NCBI GenBank assembly: GCA_021801605.1
Contig: JAJYXU010000077.1
Span: forward strand, 1-64,000
Length of the DNA stretch: 64,000 nucleotides
DNA from: Bacteroidota bacterium
GTDB taxonomy: Bacteria > Bacteroidota > Ignavibacteria > Ignavibacteriales > Melioribacteraceae
Direction: 5' to 3'
Below, one piece after another: positions 1 to 10,462 of this stretch. Each line of letters opens with the position of its first letter. Position 1 is the first letter of the stretch. The notes below the pieces were generated by a model. That model was not told the DNA's origin. It saw nothing but the letters and a program-made list of their open reading frames with translations, and made no database searches. Position numbers and translations under genes: made by a program.

Positions 1-966
1 GAATCATACGTTGGTTATGATTATTATGCTTACCAGTTAACTACCGGTTACTTCTTCCAAAACATGAGAGGTCCCGGTCTTAGACCAACAAGAACCACGC
101 AATATGAATTAGGGTTCTCACAGCAGATAGCTGACTTTATGTCTTTCGATATTACTGCTTATTATAAAGACATTAAAGACCTTGTTCAGATGGTTCCTGC
201 ACCTGTTGATATTGCATCTGGATATTCAAATTATTACCTAAGACAGAATGTTGATTTTGCAACAACAAAAGGTGTTGAAATTGCTGTCAATATGAGAAGA
301 TTCCAAAGACTGGCAATTAATGGAAGTATCTCATTTCAGGATGCTAGAGGAACAGGTTCATATCCAAATTCAAGCCGTGGTATCGTTGGCGCTCCGGTTG
401 TTGCCGGTCAACCATACACTCCTAAGAACATTTCTCCACTTGAATTTGATAGACCATTTATGTCTAAGCTTAATCTTGATTACCGTTTTGGAGATAATGA
501 TGGCGTAGCAATTCTTCATAACTTTGGCATAAATTTACTCTTGATATACCAATCCGGTCGTCCATTTACAAGAGCTATTGGAAATCCGGCATCAGTCGGA
601 ATTTCACAAGTCAACAGTGGGGATTCTAGATTTAGAACTCCGGTTGAGCCATTAGGATCTTCTCAGATGCCTGATTATTTCAATTTAGACCTAAAAGTTG
701 ATAAGTCTTTCTCTCTATTTGATAAATTAAGAGCTACGGTTTATGTAACCGTCTTAAACTTATTGAATACAAAAAATGTTACAGAAGTTTACTTATTGAC
801 CGGTACTAACACAGATGACGGATATCTAAGTAATCCAACAACTTTACAGCAACGTCTTGCTACAGACGGGCAAACATATGTTGATATCTACAATTTGAAT
901 ATTGCCCGTAATGGTTTATGGAGCGGTATGCGTCAGATTAGGTTAGGCATCAGATTAGACTATTAA
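1..966 (+). CDS. TonB-dependent receptor-like outer-membrane beta-barrel protein, C-terminal part (5' truncated by window edge)
   Basis: Frame open from base 1 to stop at 964-966; alternating barrel strands and terminal RLGIRLDY ending in an aromatic residue. Confidence 0.75.
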   Translation, partial: ESYVGYDYYAYQLTTGYFFQNMRGPGLRPTRTTQYELGFSQQIADFMSFDITAYYKDIKDLVQMVPAPVDIASGYSNYYLRQNVDFATTKGVEIAVNMRRFQRLAINGSISFQDARGTGSYPNSSRGIVGAPVVAGQPYTPKNISPLEFDRPFMSKLNLDYRFGDNDGVAILHNFGINLLLIYQSGRPFTRAIGNPASVGISQVNSGDSRFRTPVEPLGSSQMPDYFNLDLKVDKSFSLFDKLRATVYVTVLNLLNTKNVTEVYLLTGTNTDDGYLSNPTTLQQRLATDGQTYVDIYNLNIARNGLWSGMRQIRLGIRLDY

Positions 967-996
967 TGGTATATTTTAATTAAAGGAGAAAGCAAA

Positions 997-3900
997 ATGA
1001 AATTAATAAAATTTAGCTTTTATCTTGTCCTCTCTCTGATTCTTTTGAGTTCTAATGTAATTGTTAGGGCTGAAGGAGTTGATGGAAAAAAAGGTAAAGT
1101 GCTTAATAAGACAACTGGCACTCCAGGAGCGACTAAATTCAATATTAATAATATCTCTACATTTTTTGGAAACGATGGTATATCCGACCTTTCAACTACC
1201 GGTGATTCAGGATTTCAATTTCCAATCGGTAGTGGAAAAACCGTGTTTTACGAATCCGGCTTTTTATATGGCGGATATGTAAACGGCGAATGGCGTGTAG
1301 GTGGTTCAACTTACAGTCGTGGTCAAGTACCCGGAAGAATTGTTACTCCCGGTACCGTCGCAACTCCATTAGGTATTGCCGAGGCAGCTGCCTTACCACA
1401 AGTAAGAATTTATAGAGTGCGTAGAGACTATAAAGATCCACAAGCAGATTATAGCAAAGAAATAATGGATGAGAGCAAAACTAAAGATGCTATCTATACT
1501 CAGTACGATAAAGATTGGAAAGAATGGCCTGCCATCTATGGTGCTCCATTCGAAGATAAAAATAATAACAAAACCTATGAACCGGCAATAGATATTCCCG
1601 GTGTACCGGGTGCAGATCAAACCATTTGGTTTGTTGCTAATGATGTTGATCCTACAACAGCTCAGAAACTTTACGGATCAATCGGTCTTGGTATTGAAAT
1701 GCAGGCAACCATCTGGGGTTACAATCAACAAAACGCTCTTGGTGATGCTCTATTCAGAAAATATACAATGATCAATAAAGGATTCTATCCGGTTGACAGT
1801 TGTTATGTTAACATGTGGTCGGATCCTGATCTTGGCGGTGACGCCGGTGATGATTTTGCTGGCTGCGATACTTTATTGAGCTTAGGATTCATCTATAATG
1901 GTGATGATTCCGATCCATCTTATGGTTCGTACATTCCATCAGCAGGATTCGATTTCATGCAAGGTCCAATCATTAAAGGAAGCCCTACAGATAAAGCAAT
2001 CTTTAAAGGCAAGTTTAGAGCAGGTTACAAAAACATGCCTATGACTGCTTTCTATTTATTTACTCAAGGTGTTGCAAACTGGGGCGACCCAACATTAGGC
2101 AGTTACCCAAATGGAGCTTTACGTTTTAGAAATCTGTTTCAGGGGAAAAATGCTACTCTCGGTACTCCCTTTATCGATCCTTTAACAGGAAAAAAATCAA
2201 TGTTTTTTGCCCCTGGTGATCCTGTAACAGGTACAGGTTGGATTGATGGTATTCTCTTCCCAAAACAAGATAGACGTATTGGCGCAGTTTCAGGTCCATT
2301 TACATTAGCCGTAGGCGACACACAAGAAGTAGTAGTTGCTCAGCTTGCTGCTGGCGGTGTTGCACCAATTAGTAGATTAGGTGCTGTTGCATTGCTAAAA
2401 TTCCAAGATTTACAGGCTCAACAAGCATATAATAACTTCTTCAATGTTCCAAATCCTCCTAAAGCACCACTTGTTCCACTTGATCCTGTAACAAAAATTG
2501 GAAAAGCTTCTGAGTTCGATCAAAAATTAATCATTTCTTGGGCTGATGATCTAACTGCATATAACTTAACTGAAAGCCATAATGAATTAGGTTATAAATT
2601 TCAAGGATATGTTGTATATCAATTGCCAAGATTAAATGCTCAGTTGAATGAAGGTGTTGTAGTAGCAACTTATGACCTTATTGACTTAGTAGGCAATATT
2701 GAAAGTTTGGTATTTGATCCTGCTACAAACAATACAACAAAAAAATTCACCAAGTCTGGTACGAATAGTGGTATTCAAAGATATATTTCTATTACTACAG
2801 ATAAAATTAGAGGTGGTATTCCTTTAGCAAATGGTACGGAGTATTATTTTGTTGTATCAGCTTATTCTTTTAATCCAGATCCACAAGCTGTTCCAAACGT
2901 ATTGGAAACTCTATCTGCAAGAATTTCTGCTATTCCTCACGCACCAGATCCTGGCGTTAGTTATCAAGGAAAGAGCGGTGTAGTACTTAGCGTTAATCAC
3001 TCAGCTGGAAGCAGCGATGGTATTGTTACTCCTTTTGTTGTTGATCCTTCCAAAGTTGATGGTTCTGAGTACACTGTTACTTTTGGGGCTCAAGCAGGAA
3101 AAACAATATGGAATCTATTAAAAGGATCACAATCAGTATTATCTAATCAAACACATTTTGGAACAGACAAAACATTTGCTATAGTCAATGGTGTTCAGGT
3201 TGGTGTTCAAGATGCACCTCCTCAAATTAAAGGACCAGGTGAAGGTGACGGTATGGTGGAAGTTGCTTATGCTGGTACACCGCTCCCTTCAAGCAAATGG
3301 GATCCTGCCGGTACACCTTTTAGCGGTAATAAAGTATGGCATAGTCTTAATTCTTCCGGTGGCGATCGCTATGTAGTAAGTTCAAATGCCGGTGGTACCA
3401 TAGATAGATTATACAGATGGGTAACTTATGCCTCACCTCATGATTATGAATTGAGGTTTACTGATAAAGCTGCATATGGTGTTTATGCATTTAAAGATGA
3501 TAAAATTTGTACGGTTCCTTTTGAATTGTGGGATATCGGAATTGGAACACCAAACGACAAAACAGACGACATCAGAATGATGCCTTTAATTCTTGAAAAT
3601 GTTTCTACTTCCGATAAGTTCGGGTGGGGAACAGCAACCGACGGTTATTTTGGTGCATACCCAATGTCTGATGCTATCTATTGGATGGATGCTAAGGATA
3701 AAACAAAAGGAGATAAGGGTTATAAACAATTTGAGAATTCATGTGTGAAATCCGGTGGTGCAGGGGCTACCTATAATTATGCATTCGATACCGATCCTGC
3801 TGCAGGAGATTACAATATGGATTTCCACGGTGGATTTGTTTACCCAATCGGACGTATGACACTATTAGATTTTGATAAAGATGGTAAGTGGCCGCCGGCA

Positions 3901-4326
3901 GGTACTGTTATAAGACTCAATTACACAAAACCAATTACAACTAGTGATGTGTATAAATTCACAGCTCCATCGGTTATTACAAATGATCTTAATTTAGCGA
4001 AAGATGAAGTTGAAAAGATAAATGTATTCCCGAATCCTTATTACGGTGCAAATCCTAGAGAAGTTAATAAGTATCAGCGTTTCGTAACATTTAGTCATTT
4101 ACCGCAAAAAGCTACGCTGCGCATATTCAACTTAGCTGGACAGCTAGTAAGAATTATACAGAAGGATTCTCCCAGCCAGTTTACTACCTGGGATCTTGTA
4201 AATGATAGTTCGTTCCCTGTTGCTAGTGGATTATATATAGTTCACATCGATATGCCTGATTTGGGTAAAACGAAAATCGTTAAACTAGCTGTAATTCAAG
4301 AACAACAGATTCTTGACCACTTCTAA
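997..4326 (+). CDS. Large secreted protein with C-terminal T9SS type A-like sorting domain
   Basis: Signal peptide; C-terminus INVFPNPYYGAN...ATLRIFNLAGQLVRII...SGLYIVHIDMPDLGKTKIVKLAVIQ. Confidence 0.8.
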   Translation: MKLIKFSFYLVLSLILLSSNVIVRAEGVDGKKGKVLNKTTGTPGATKFNINNISTFFGNDGISDLSTTGDSGFQFPIGSGKTVFYESGFLYGGYVNGEWRVGGSTYSRGQVPGRIVTPGTVATPLGIAEAAALPQVRIYRVRRDYKDPQADYSKEIMDESKTKDAIYTQYDKDWKEWPAIYGAPFEDKNNNKTYEPAIDIPGVPGADQTIWFVANDVDPTTAQKLYGSIGLGIEMQATIWGYNQQNALGDALFRKYTMINKGFYPVDSCYVNMWSDPDLGGDAGDDFAGCDTLLSLGFIYNGDDSDPSYGSYIPSAGFDFMQGPIIKGSPTDKAIFKGKFRAGYKNMPMTAFYLFTQGVANWGDPTLGSYPNGALRFRNLFQGKNATLGTPFIDPLTGKKSMFFAPGDPVTGTGWIDGILFPKQDRRIGAVSGPFTLAVGDTQEVVVAQLAAGGVAPISRLGAVALLKFQDLQAQQAYNNFFNVPNPPKAPLVPLDPVTKIGKASEFDQKLIISWADDLTAYNLTESHNELGYKFQGYVVYQLPRLNAQLNEGVVVATYDLIDLVGNIESLVFDPATNNTTKKFTKSGTNSGIQRYISITTDKIRGGIPLANGTEYYFVVSAYSFNPDPQAVPNVLETLSARISAIPHAPDPGVSYQGKSGVVLSVNHSAGSSDGIVTPFVVDPSKVDGSEYTVTFGAQAGKTIWNLLKGSQSVLSNQTHFGTDKTFAIVNGVQVGVQDAPPQIKGPGEGDGMVEVAYAGTPLPSSKWDPAGTPFSGNKVWHSLNSSGGDRYVVSSNAGGTIDRLYRWVTYASPHDYELRFTDKAAYGVYAFKDDKICTVPFELWDIGIGTPNDKTDDIRMMPLILENVSTSDKFGWGTATDGYFGAYPMSDAIYWMDAKDKTKGDKGYKQFENSCVKSGGAGATYNYAFDTDPAAGDYNMDFHGGFVYPIGRMTLLDFDKDGKWPPAGTVIRLNYTKPITTSDVYKFTAPSVITNDLNLAKDEVEKINVFPNPYYGANPREVNKYQRFVTFSHLPQKATLRIFNLAGQLVRIIQKDSPSQFTTWDLVNDSSFPVASGLYIVHIDMPDLGKTKIVKLAVIQEQQILDHF

Positions 4327-4343
4327 AAGATGGGAGAAAAAAA

Positions 4344-5369
4344 ATGAAAAAAATATATTTAAAATTATTTTTGCTGATTCTAGCTGCCAGCACCGTATTT
4401 GCAGATGGCGGTGTTAGAAATGGTACAGGCGCTGCTTCACAGCTCTTGATACCTGTTGGTGCGCGGGGAATTGCAATGGGTGGTTCTACAGTATCCGGTT
4501 CTTCCGGTTTAGAAGCGCTTTATTGGAATCCTGCTAACCTTGCTATCGGTGGTGGAACTGATGTTATGTTCTCTTACATGTCGCATATTGCTGATATCGG
4601 AGTTACATATTTTGGTGTTTCAACCAGCATGGAAGGTTTCGGTTCACTTGCTTTCACTCTGAAATCATTATCAATTGGCACCATTAATATTACTACAGTT
4701 GATAATCCTGATGGAAACGGGCAGTCATTCAAGCCCACTTTTATGACCTTAGGTGTAACTTACTCAAGATTGTTAAGCGATAGAATCTCAGTTGGCGTAA
4801 CAATGAACTATATCTCGGAAACATTAGATCTTGTTCGTTCAAGCGCTTTTGGATTCAATTTTGGTGTTACATACAGAAACCTAGCGAATATTAATGGATT
4901 CAATCTTGCTATGGCATTAAAGAACTTTGGACCTCAAATGAGATATGACGGATCCGGTTTATATTTGAATGCTACTCCTGGAAGTCTTGAAAGAGGACAA
5001 GCAACTTATAAAATGACCGCAGCAGCATTTGATTTACCATCAACACTCGAAATAGGTCTTAGCTACAATTACAATATTAATTCATCAAACTCACTTCAAA
5101 TTGAAGGTGATTACCAAAACAGTAACTACTACGCAGATGAATATAGAGTTGGTTTGGAATATAACCTGAACAATATGTTCTTCATTCGTGGTGGATATTC
5201 ATATACACCAAGTTTTGCCGACAATACTGATTATAACATCTATGGTATTACTGCCGGTATTGGTGTCAAATATGATATAGGTGGAACCGCAATGAAGTTA
5301 GATTATGCGTTTAGACAGACTAAATTCTTCGATAATAATCATGTAATCTCTCTTCAATTTGGTTTCTAA
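4344..5369 (+). CDS. PorV/PorQ-family outer membrane protein
   Basis: Signal peptide, then GARGIAMGGSTVSGSSGLEALYWNPANLA motif and beta-barrel pattern. Confidence 0.75.
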   Translation: MKKIYLKLFLLILAASTVFADGGVRNGTGAASQLLIPVGARGIAMGGSTVSGSSGLEALYWNPANLAIGGGTDVMFSYMSHIADIGVTYFGVSTSMEGFGSLAFTLKSLSIGTINITTVDNPDGNGQSFKPTFMTLGVTYSRLLSDRISVGVTMNYISETLDLVRSSAFGFNFGVTYRNLANINGFNLAMALKNFGPQMRYDGSGLYLNATPGSLERGQATYKMTAAAFDLPSTLEIGLSYNYNINSSNSLQIEGDYQNSNYYADEYRVGLEYNLNNMFFIRGGYSYTPSFADNTDYNIYGITAGIGVKYDIGGTAMKLDYAFRQTKFFDNNHVISLQFGF

Positions 5370-5391
5370 GATTTTTTCTTTGAAATCTTAA

Positions 5392-5420
5392 AGCCCCGGC
5401 GCTTGCCGGGGTTTTTTATT
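5392..5420 (+). terminator. Rho-independent terminator
   Basis: agCCCCGGCgcttGCCGGGGttttttatttt. Confidence 0.85.
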
Positions 5421-5563
5421 TTAAAGATGTTCTTCTTGCCTGCTGTTAAGCATGTTTGTATTTTTAATAAGGTGATAATTTATATGGGTTGCTAATAGAA
5501 TTACTTATCACTAAATAGATTCAGAAAAAATATATATATGATCAACTAAGAGGACTCAAATTT

Positions 5564-6937
5564 ATGAAGAAGATATTTGCCGTCATCTGTTTTGTTTTTT
5601 CTCTAGCTGCTGATATTTCGGCTCAAAATGAATTGAATTTTGAGTTTGATTACGCACGCTTCAACTATGACTCTTCTTCAGTTTACCTTGAATTTTACTA
5701 CGAACTCAATTCGAAAAATATGCAAGTCACTCCAAGTGAAAAAGGAGGACTAATTGAAGCAGTTGTTCATCTTGAATTGAAGAATCTTGCTACGAATGAA
5801 TATTCAATAAACAAGGATTGGAAAATTCAAGGGATTGTAAGCACTACTGAAAAAGAGAACGAAACCATTAATGATGTTATGGGATTTGTTGTACCGGAAG
5901 GAAAATATTCACTTTTGTTCACAGTTCACGACACTAAAAATCCGAACTTGAAAAAAACAATTAATGAAAACGTTGTTATTCAGCCAATTAAAAAAGATAA
6001 ATTTTCAATAAGTGATATTGAACTTGCCCGGCATATTAAAAAAGATGATGCAGATCAGAAATCTCTCTTCTATAAAAATTCTCTGGAGATAATTCCGAAT
6101 CCAACAATGGTTTATTCACATCTTTCTCCGGCAATGTTTTTCTACACAGAATTGTACAACTTACTTTTACCGGATGACAAAGCAAGTTTCTCATTTCAAA
6201 AAATGCTTTATAATAGTTCGGGTCAATCACTTTATAAAAGTACGAAGACAATCAAGCAGCAAAAGGAAGCAGTCGTAGAATATGGCGTAGTCAACTTATC
6301 TAAGTATCCAACGGATTCATATTACTTTGAGTTAAGTTTAGTTGATCCAATAACCAAGCAAGCATTTGTTTCTACAAAGCGATTCTATCTATACAATCCT
6401 AATATTGTGGATACAAACAAAACGGCATATTTAAATACTGGAGTAATAAGCAGTGAATTCGGACTATATAATATTGATGAATGCAACAAAAATTTTTCTC
6501 ATGCAAAGTATATCGCAACTCAAAAAGAGATAGACCAATTCAAGAAACTCGATTCTCTGAATGCGAAGAGGGAATTCCTTTTTAATTTCTGGAAAATTAG
6601 AGATGATAATCCGGCAACTCCACAAAATGAATTTAAGGAAGAATATGAGAAGAGAGTTGCCTATGCAAATAAAAATTTTACAAGGATGAACAAAGAAGGT
6701 TACTTAACCGACCGAGGAAGAATAGTTCTTCTTTATGGTGAACCCGATCAAAAAGACTATTTTCCGAGTGAACCAAATTTGAAACCTTACGAAGTCTGGT
6801 TTTACAATCAAATAGAAGGCGGTGTCAGTTTTTATTTTGGAGACGTAACTGGATTTGGAAATTATGAATTGCTTCATTCCACTAAACGTGATGAATTGCA
6901 TGATGAGAATTGGATGAGAAGAATAAGCACTCAATAA
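5564..6937 (+). CDS. GWxTD domain-containing secreted protein
   Basis: Signal peptide; C-terminal EYEKRVAYANKNF..GYLTDRGRIVLLYGEPD...EVWFYN region. Confidence 0.75.
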   Translation: MKKIFAVICFVFSLAADISAQNELNFEFDYARFNYDSSSVYLEFYYELNSKNMQVTPSEKGGLIEAVVHLELKNLATNEYSINKDWKIQGIVSTTEKENETINDVMGFVVPEGKYSLLFTVHDTKNPNLKKTINENVVIQPIKKDKFSISDIELARHIKKDDADQKSLFYKNSLEIIPNPTMVYSHLSPAMFFYTELYNLLLPDDKASFSFQKMLYNSSGQSLYKSTKTIKQQKEAVVEYGVVNLSKYPTDSYYFELSLVDPITKQAFVSTKRFYLYNPNIVDTNKTAYLNTGVISSEFGLYNIDECNKNFSHAKYIATQKEIDQFKKLDSLNAKREFLFNFWKIRDDNPATPQNEFKEEYEKRVAYANKNFTRMNKEGYLTDRGRIVLLYGEPDQKDYFPSEPNLKPYEVWFYNQIEGGVSFYFGDVTGFGNYELLHSTKRDELHDENWMRRISTQ

Positions 6938-6943
6938 TTACTG

Positions 6944-7819
6944 ATGCAAACAAAACATAAAATTGAATTTTTCATTTTCAATTCTTTTGCTAATTTATTT
7001 AGAGTAATTGGATTAAACAGAACAAGACGAAGCACAAAATATCTTGCTTATCTTCTTTATTATCTAATACCCGTAAGAAAAAATGTTGTAGTAAGTAATT
7101 TAAAAACCGCACTGCCGCAAAAGTCCAATTCGGAAATTAGAAAGCTGGCACTTCAAACATATCAGAATATTCTGATCACTTTTTTTGAACTGATGTATCT
7201 GCCATCGGCAAAAGAAGAAGAAGTTCAATCATCTATCGTAATAGATAACCTTGAAGCCATTCAAAAAATAATTGGTACAAATAAAGCCGCAATCATTCTA
7301 ACAGGTCATTTTGGCGGCTGGGAATTTTGTATGTCCTCTCTTTCTCTAAAGTTTGGCAGAGAAATAAGTTTATTAGCACAGCCGCAGAGTAACCCCCGTG
7401 TCTCAGATTATGTTATGCGTGCCAGAGCCAAGTTCGGAAATAAAATTATTCTTTCCGGGATCTCTATCAGAAAAATATATGAAACCATAAAGAGCGGTGG
7501 AATAATTGGAATTGCAGGAGATCAGAGAGGTCATTACGAGGGACCGCGTTTCAATTTTTTTGGTAAATCCACCGCTCTTTATACAGGTGCAGCCAGCATT
7601 GCTATTAAAACAAATTGCCCGGTTATTATGACTGCATTTGAGCGTCAAAAAGATTATACATATAAAATGCATCTGGAAGAGTTGAACTGTGATAATCTTC
7701 CTGAAGAAAACGAAGAAAAAATTAGAGTGCTGACTCAGCGGTATATTACTTTTTTAGAAAAACATATTAGAAAAAATCCGGACCAATATTTTTGGATGCA
7801 CAAAATTTGGAAATATTAG
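6944..7819 (+). CDS. Lysophospholipid/lipid A acyltransferase family (LpxL/HtrB-like)
   Basis: AAIILTGHFGGWEF and GIAGDQRG motifs. Confidence 0.85.
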   Translation: MQTKHKIEFFIFNSFANLFRVIGLNRTRRSTKYLAYLLYYLIPVRKNVVVSNLKTALPQKSNSEIRKLALQTYQNILITFFELMYLPSAKEEEVQSSIVIDNLEAIQKIIGTNKAAIILTGHFGGWEFCMSSLSLKFGREISLLAQPQSNPRVSDYVMRARAKFGNKIILSGISIRKIYETIKSGGIIGIAGDQRGHYEGPRFNFFGKSTALYTGAASIAIKTNCPVIMTAFERQKDYTYKMHLEELNCDNLPEENEEKIRVLTQRYITFLEKHIRKNPDQYFWMHKIWKY

Positions 7820-8838
7820 TGCAAGAAAAAATTCTGATCATTCAAACGGCTTTTCTTGGCGACTCAGTATTAATTCTGCCCATGATTCAAAAATTAAAAG
7901 AAAAATTTCCCGCTTCAATACTAAAAGTGCTTTGCATCCCTTCTACAAAAGAGTTGTTCGAAAACTCTCCTTATATTGACGGAGTGATTGTTTATGATAA
8001 ACGGGGTAAACAAAAATCCTTTTGGAATTATCTCAGAATCATAAAACAAATTAATGAACAAAAATTTACTCGTGTGTATTCTCCGCATAGATCGTTTAGA
8101 TCTTCGCTGCTCGTCTTACTTTCAGGTGTTAAAAATAGTGCGGCATTTGACATTGCAAGCTGCAGTTTTTTTTACAAGACAAAAATAAAATACTATTCCG
8201 CTAAGCATGAGGTTGCCCGCAACCTTGATTTGATTGGCTACGATACATCCGGTGAAAATTGGAAAGTTCTACCGGTTGTTAGTATTAATAGTACTGTTGA
8301 AATAAAAATTAACAAATTAATTGAGAATCTCAGAAACAAAGATGTTGTTGCTGTAGCTCCGGGATCTGTCTGGTCAACTAAAATCTATCCACAAGAATAT
8401 TTCATAGAAGCAATTAATTTTTTAGTCAATCAAAATTATTATGTTATTCTTATCGGCGGTGTTGATGATGAAAAACTTTGTTCTAATATGGCTCATAAAT
8501 TTAATACCGGTGTTGAATCATTTGCCGGTAAATTAAGTGTGATAGAATCTATTGCATTGCTGAAAAAATGTTCGTTCCTAATTTCAAACGATAGCGCACC
8601 GACTCATCTCGGTATGATAGCAGACATTCCGACCCTAACAATTTATTGTTCAACTGTCCCGGAATTCGGTTTCTATCCTTATAATCAAAAAAGTAGATCC
8701 ATCTCATTAGATGGATTAGAATGTAAGCCATGCGGAATTCATGGTCATATGGAATGCCCCATAAAAACATTTGACTGCGGAAAGAAACTTCTTCCGGAAG
8801 TTTTGATTGCATCACTCAAAGAATTGTCTCATCGTTAA
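7792..8838 (+). CDS. Glycosyltransferase family 9 (heptosyltransferase-like)
   Basis: ILIIQTAFLGDSVLILPMIQKL, VAVAPGSVWSTKIYP, FLISNDSAPTHLGMIADIPTLTIY. Confidence 0.85.
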   Translation: MDAQNLEILVQEKILIIQTAFLGDSVLILPMIQKLKEKFPASILKVLCIPSTKELFENSPYIDGVIVYDKRGKQKSFWNYLRIIKQINEQKFTRVYSPHRSFRSSLLVLLSGVKNSAAFDIASCSFFYKTKIKYYSAKHEVARNLDLIGYDTSGENWKVLPVVSINSTVEIKINKLIENLRNKDVVAVAPGSVWSTKIYPQEYFIEAINFLVNQNYYVILIGGVDDEKLCSNMAHKFNTGVESFAGKLSVIESIALLKKCSFLISNDSAPTHLGMIADIPTLTIYCSTVPEFGFYPYNQKSRSISLDGLECKPCGIHGHMECPIKTFDCGKKLLPEVLIASLKELSHR

Positions 8839-8939
8839 GGACGGTTCTAAAAATTATCGAATGGAAATATTTAACGCAGAGAGCGCAGAGAAAACACAAA
8901 GACCGCAGAGGATATTGATATTTTTAGAACCGCCATTAA
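8835..8939. repeat. Family A intergenic inverted-repeat element, copy 1 (~105 bp)
   Basis: TTAAGGACGGTTCTAAAAATTATC ... gatatttttagaaccgccattaa; interior cgcagagagcgcagag; similar to 34027-34132 and 39149-39253. Confidence 0.85.
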
Positions 8940-8988
8940 GAAAAAGAACCCGTAAATTCATATATTTGTATATCATCGAGGAAAATAA

Positions 8989-9828
8989 ATGAAATGGTTT
9001 AATTTGGAGAATCTTCGGAATTCTTCATTTCACATAACGCCTAATCTTCCAATCATCACAACCAAAAGATACAAATACAGTATTATTCGTCTGGTTGCTT
9101 ATCTTGGAGTATATACAATTTTAGCATGGCTGGTTCTGATATTCATTCTTTCAATAACACCATTAAAAGATTTTTTGTTTGTGATTGATAATAACGAATT
9201 AAAAACACAACGGGAAAAAATTCAGATATTGCAAAACCGTGTTGAATCTCTTACATCCCAGCTTCAGAATATTGCATCTACTAACGAACGAATGAAATAC
9301 GCAATGATGCTGGCAAAGAAAGACTCGGTAAAAAGTAATGATGCATTGTATGACTCGCTTCGTAAACCCATTAATAAAAAGATCAAAATTGGCGGAGATA
9401 TTTTTTCTGCATTTAACGATTTGATGGATAAAATTTTTCAATCTACCGAAAAATCAAAATCATTAATTTTTCTTGAGCCTGCAAATGGTGTTATCACACA
9501 AGAGTTTTTGCCGACTGAGGGACATATGGGAATTGACTATGGAGTGAAATCGGGCTCTCCTGTTTACGCATCTGCAGGTGGACTGATAACATTTTCCAAT
9601 TATAGCATCTCTTCCGGTTATACTATAATAATTCAGCACGATCAAAATTATATCACAATTTATCAGCATTGTTCATCATTACTCAAAAAAGCCCGCGATG
9701 TTGTTTCTCAGGGGGAGTTAATTGCTCTTAGCGGAGATTCAGGCAAAAATACAACCGGACCTCATCTTCATTTTGAAATTTGGGAGAATGGTAAACCGGT
9801 TGATCCTCAAAAAATTTTATTAAAGTAG
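8989..9828 (+). CDS. M23 family metallopeptidase (membrane-anchored, coiled coil)
   Basis: One TM segment, coiled coil, HMGIDYGVKSGSPVYASAGG...GPHLHFEIWENGKPVDP. Confidence 0.9.
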   Translation: MKWFNLENLRNSSFHITPNLPIITTKRYKYSIIRLVAYLGVYTILAWLVLIFILSITPLKDFLFVIDNNELKTQREKIQILQNRVESLTSQLQNIASTNERMKYAMMLAKKDSVKSNDALYDSLRKPINKKIKIGGDIFSAFNDLMDKIFQSTEKSKSLIFLEPANGVITQEFLPTEGHMGIDYGVKSGSPVYASAGGLITFSNYSISSGYTIIIQHDQNYITIYQHCSSLLKKARDVVSQGELIALSGDSGKNTTGPHLHFEIWENGKPVDPQKILLK

Positions 9829-9839
9829 GAGTGTATTAA

Positions 9840-10208
9840 ATGTCACATAAAAGAGATTCAATTGCAGAAGACGTTAGCATCATTAGCAGCGGAGTAAAAA
9901 TTGATGGAAATCTTTACAGCGAAGGTAATGTAAGAATTGATGGAAGTATCAGAGGGAATATTTCGGTAAATGGTAATTTAACCATTGGAGATGTTAGCGA
10001 GATAAATGGCGAGGTAAAAGCTAAAAACATTACTATGAGCGGAAAGGTTTTGGGTAAAATCAATTCGGCAGAAAAACTTAAGCTGGAATCTAAAGCTTAT
10101 TTAAAAGGTGATTTGATTACAAAGTATTTAATTATAGAAGAAGGCGCTCACTTTGAAGGGTTCAGTACTATGAACAATGGCGTGCCTTCTGAAACAAAAG
10201 AAGAATGA
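9840..10208 (+). CDS. Bactofilin / polymer-forming cytoskeletal protein
   Basis: SIISSGVKIDGNLYSEGNVRIDGSIRGNISVNGNLTIGDVSEINGEVKAKNITMSGKV repetitive beta-helix. Confidence 0.9.
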   Translation: MSHKRDSIAEDVSIISSGVKIDGNLYSEGNVRIDGSIRGNISVNGNLTIGDVSEINGEVKAKNITMSGKVLGKINSAEKLKLESKAYLKGDLITKYLIIEEGAHFEGFSTMNNGVPSETKEE

Positions 10209-10462
10209 GCATAGAAAAAAAATCCAATGGGAAGATAAGTCAGTCATTCAGAAATGTTGGACCGTATCTTGGATTAGGCACACAGTTAGCAGCGTCTATA
10301 ATTCTCATGTTTTTTCTCGGTCGGTGGTTGGATGCAAAATTTAATTCAACTCCTCTCATGATTTTGATCTGTTCATTCATTGGTGGTTTTGCCGGTATTT
10401 ATAATTTTATCCATACTGTTCTGCAATTAAATCAGAAGAAAAAAATTGATGAACAAAAGTAG
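10205..10462 (+). CDS. AtpZ/AtpI-type putative F0F1-ATPase assembly subunit
   Basis: Two TM segments, GPYLGLGTQLAASIILMFFLGRWLDAKF; upstream of atpB. Confidence 0.75.
   Translation: MSIEKKSNGKISQSFRNVGPYLGLGTQLAASIILMFFLGRWLDAKFNSTPLMILICSFIGGFAGIYNFIHTVLQLNQKKKIDEQK

Noticed and set aside
8807-8992. 61-aa ORF (MHHSKNCLIVKDGSKNYRMEIFNAESAEKTQRPQRILIFLEPP)
   Set aside because: Mostly translates the family A repeat; no supporting family features.
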